Below, piece after piece: positions 62,899-64,000 of a stretch of 64,000 nt of DNA. The position numbers and the translations under genes were made by a program. Origin of the DNA: JAVVHH01 sp965199585 (GTDB lineage Bacteria; Pseudomonadota; Alphaproteobacteria; Acetobacterales; Acetobacteraceae). Location of the stretch: the NCBI GenBank assembly GCA_965199585.1, contig CBDASI010000001.1, positions 1 to 64,000 on the forward strand, given 5' to 3'. Numbering within the stretch: position 1 is the first letter of the stretch; the number at the start of each line of letters is the position of its first letter. The notes below the pieces were generated by a model. That model did no database searches, was not told where the DNA came from, and saw only the letters and a program-made list of their open reading frames with translations.

Positions 62899-64000
62899 TT
62901 AAGGTCTTTCGACCGTAACCGCTCGCCGCACGAGCCGGCGCTTCGCCAGCCGGCACCGGTCGACATCGAATTGAGTGACGAACAGCTGCGGCCGGTCGGC
63001 GATCGTGGCGAAGTTGCGGCCGGGGCTCGTCGGATCGAGGAGCGAGGGATAGGCAATCGGCGCCGGGTTGCCGCAACGCCATCCGGACGGCCCGCTCGCA
63101 CGGAGCAGCAACATGGGCATCGACCAGTGCAGGAGGTCGGCGCTGGTGGCGTAGTGAACGCCGCCACTCGGCGTCGTATCCTGCATGAGCGCGACGAAGG
63201 CGCCAGTTTCAGAATGGCGGACCAAGCTGGTCACCGGCCACCGCAGGTGGCCCACGTCGACCGGCGCGCACACATGCTCCTCTGGCTGGGCTGTCCCCGC
63301 ATACGGGTCGACGAACTCAACCGTGAACCCGGTGCCGCTCCACCCTTTCCACGCGCCGGCCTGCTCAACCGCCTCTGTTCGGAGCAAGCAGTTGCCGCCC
63401 CGCTGGGCGTTCGCCTTGGTGGCGAATACGAACATGTAATGGGCATCTTCGAGCGTGACGATGTTGCTCGGGTTGAAGTAGCCGTGGTGACCGGGGGCGA
63501 GTTGGTCGTAGCGGTAGGGCAGCGCCGCGACGAGCGCCCGCCCGGGCGCGCGCTGGAAGTGCCGTCCGCCGTCGTGCGAGACGGCCAGGGTCAAGGCGTT
63601 GTACCAGCAATCCATATAGCGGCCACTCGGGCACCGGGCCGGACGCACGTGGCCTTGGAACTCGTTGTGCACGATGGCCCAGATCGTGCGGCCATCTGCC
63701 GTCCACGGGCTGGCAATCCAAGCACGGTCGTCGAACGCCGCCGGATCGTCCTGCTCGCCGCCGCGGAATACCACGGGGCAGCGATGCTCGAGGTGGAGAA
63801 GGTCGGGACCCGTGCTGAGCCGGTTGTCCCGGTCCGTCGCGTAGAGCTGGACGGCCCCGTCCGCTTGCCGGACCGCGCGGGCCGGCGTGTCCGGGTAGTC
63901 GCGGCCCTCGCAGGCGACGTCCTCGTTGAGCAAGGCAGCCTCCGGCTCACCGCTCACATGGAGCCGGAATTTCGGCTGGTCACTGGGACCGGCGGAACAC
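62899..64000 (-). CDS. Five-bladed-propeller glycosidase-like protein (partial, runs off the window)
   Basis: The frame stays open to the right edge, so the N-terminus is missing; at least 367 residues are present, ending at the TAA at 62899. Blocks such as ALTLAVSHDGGRHFQRAPG, HGYFNPSNIVTLEDAHYMFV and YATSADLLHWSMPM are typical of GH43/GH32-like propellers, where the repeating aromatic-acid strands line a sugar site. Upstream residues read PKFRLHVSGEPEA. The catalytic acids cannot be named from this part. It stands just upstream of the RTX gene and may belong to another transcript. Substrate unknown. Confidence 0.7.
   Translation of the reverse strand, partial: CSAGPSDQPKFRLHVSGEPEAALLNEDVACEGRDYPDTPARAVRQADGAVQLYATDRDNRLSTGPDLLHLEHRCPVVFRGGEQDDPAAFDDRAWIASPWTADGRTIWAIVHNEFQGHVRPARCPSGRYMDCWYNALTLAVSHDGGRHFQRAPGRALVAALPYRYDQLAPGHHGYFNPSNIVTLEDAHYMFVFATKANAQRGGNCLLRTEAVEQAGAWKGWSGTGFTVEFVDPYAGTAQPEEHVCAPVDVGHLRWPVTSLVRHSETGAFVALMQDTTPSGGVHYATSADLLHWSMPMLLLRASGPSGWRCGNPAPIAYPSLLDPTSPGRNFATIADRPQLFVTQFDVDRCRLAKRRLVRRAVTVERP

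Noticed and set aside
1..64000. tRNA, rRNA, insertion sequence, prophage or defence system
   Set aside because: On reading both strands I saw no tRNA T-arm signatures, no transposase or integrase, no terminal inverted repeats with target duplications and no known defence genes. A tRNAscan or IS search would settle this.

Overview
The window is about 64 kb of GC-rich DNA, coded almost throughout in short-spaced, often overlapping operons. Several features suggest an alphaproteobacterium, probably Rhodospirillales/Acetobacteraceae: many Tat-exported ABC solute-binding proteins, a PEP-CTERM protein, a consensus CtrA box (TTAA-N7-TTAA), and glycosyltransferases and surface-glycan proteins carrying a GW-x-x-DP domain. 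The taxonomic call is inference. I saw no rRNA, tRNA, CRISPR array, insertion sequence or phage gene.

Layout. 0-3 kb: an MFS exporter, a SnoaL-like protein and a lone PEP-CTERM protein. 3.6-13.3 kb (+): an IclR-regulated operon with a DUF1537 acid-sugar kinase, a PdxA-type dehydrogenase, an Fe-ADH, a DapA-type lyase, a cytoplasmic Asp-box propeller, an SsuABC/TauABC-type importer and an SDR. The kinase/PdxA pair matches the known threonate/erythronate route to DHAP; the other enzymes suggest an undescribed feeder route. 13.3-19.9 kb (-): a sugar-acid operon with a rhamnonate-dehydratase-like enolase, a MalEFG-type importer lacking its ATPase, and a regulator fusing a LacI repressor to a whole family-1 solute-binding protein. 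20-28.6 kb: a LigJ-like hydratase, a ThDP enzyme, an oxidoreductase and three solute-binding proteins without permeases, with a 14-bp tandem repeat in the divergent promoter region. 28.5-34.5 kb: an MFS permease, a second enolase-superfamily enzyme, a YihU-like (sulfolactaldehyde reductase-like) dehydrogenase, a LivK-type binding protein and two SDR gene stumps.

34.5-40.1 kb holds the most interesting system: a BlaI-type repressor and a BlaR1-like M56 membrane protease on one strand, and TonB, a secreted TonB-C-domain protein, TolQ and TolR on the other. All three promoter regions carry the same CTAC-N5-GTAG palindrome, in places as 15-bp tandem arrays. The M56 protein has no penicillin-binding domain. 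Its periplasmic end instead resembles the C-terminal domain of the secreted TonB-like protein. This looks like a protease-derepressed, TonB/ExbBD-type envelope circuit.

40.1-46.8 kb: a glycan module (two GT2 enzymes, a NodB deacetylase, an ABC exporter, a methyltransferase) and an SDR beside a decayed LysR gene. 47.7-62.8 kb (-): a compact surface locus with an RTX-repeat protein preceded by the CtrA box, a large GT2, two methyltransferases/GT4 paralogues, a pyruvyltransferase, two tandem type I secretion ABC subunits and an HlyD-type adaptor. The genes together suggest secretion, and possibly glycan decoration, of the RTX protein. The right edge cuts a five-bladed-propeller glycosidase-like gene.
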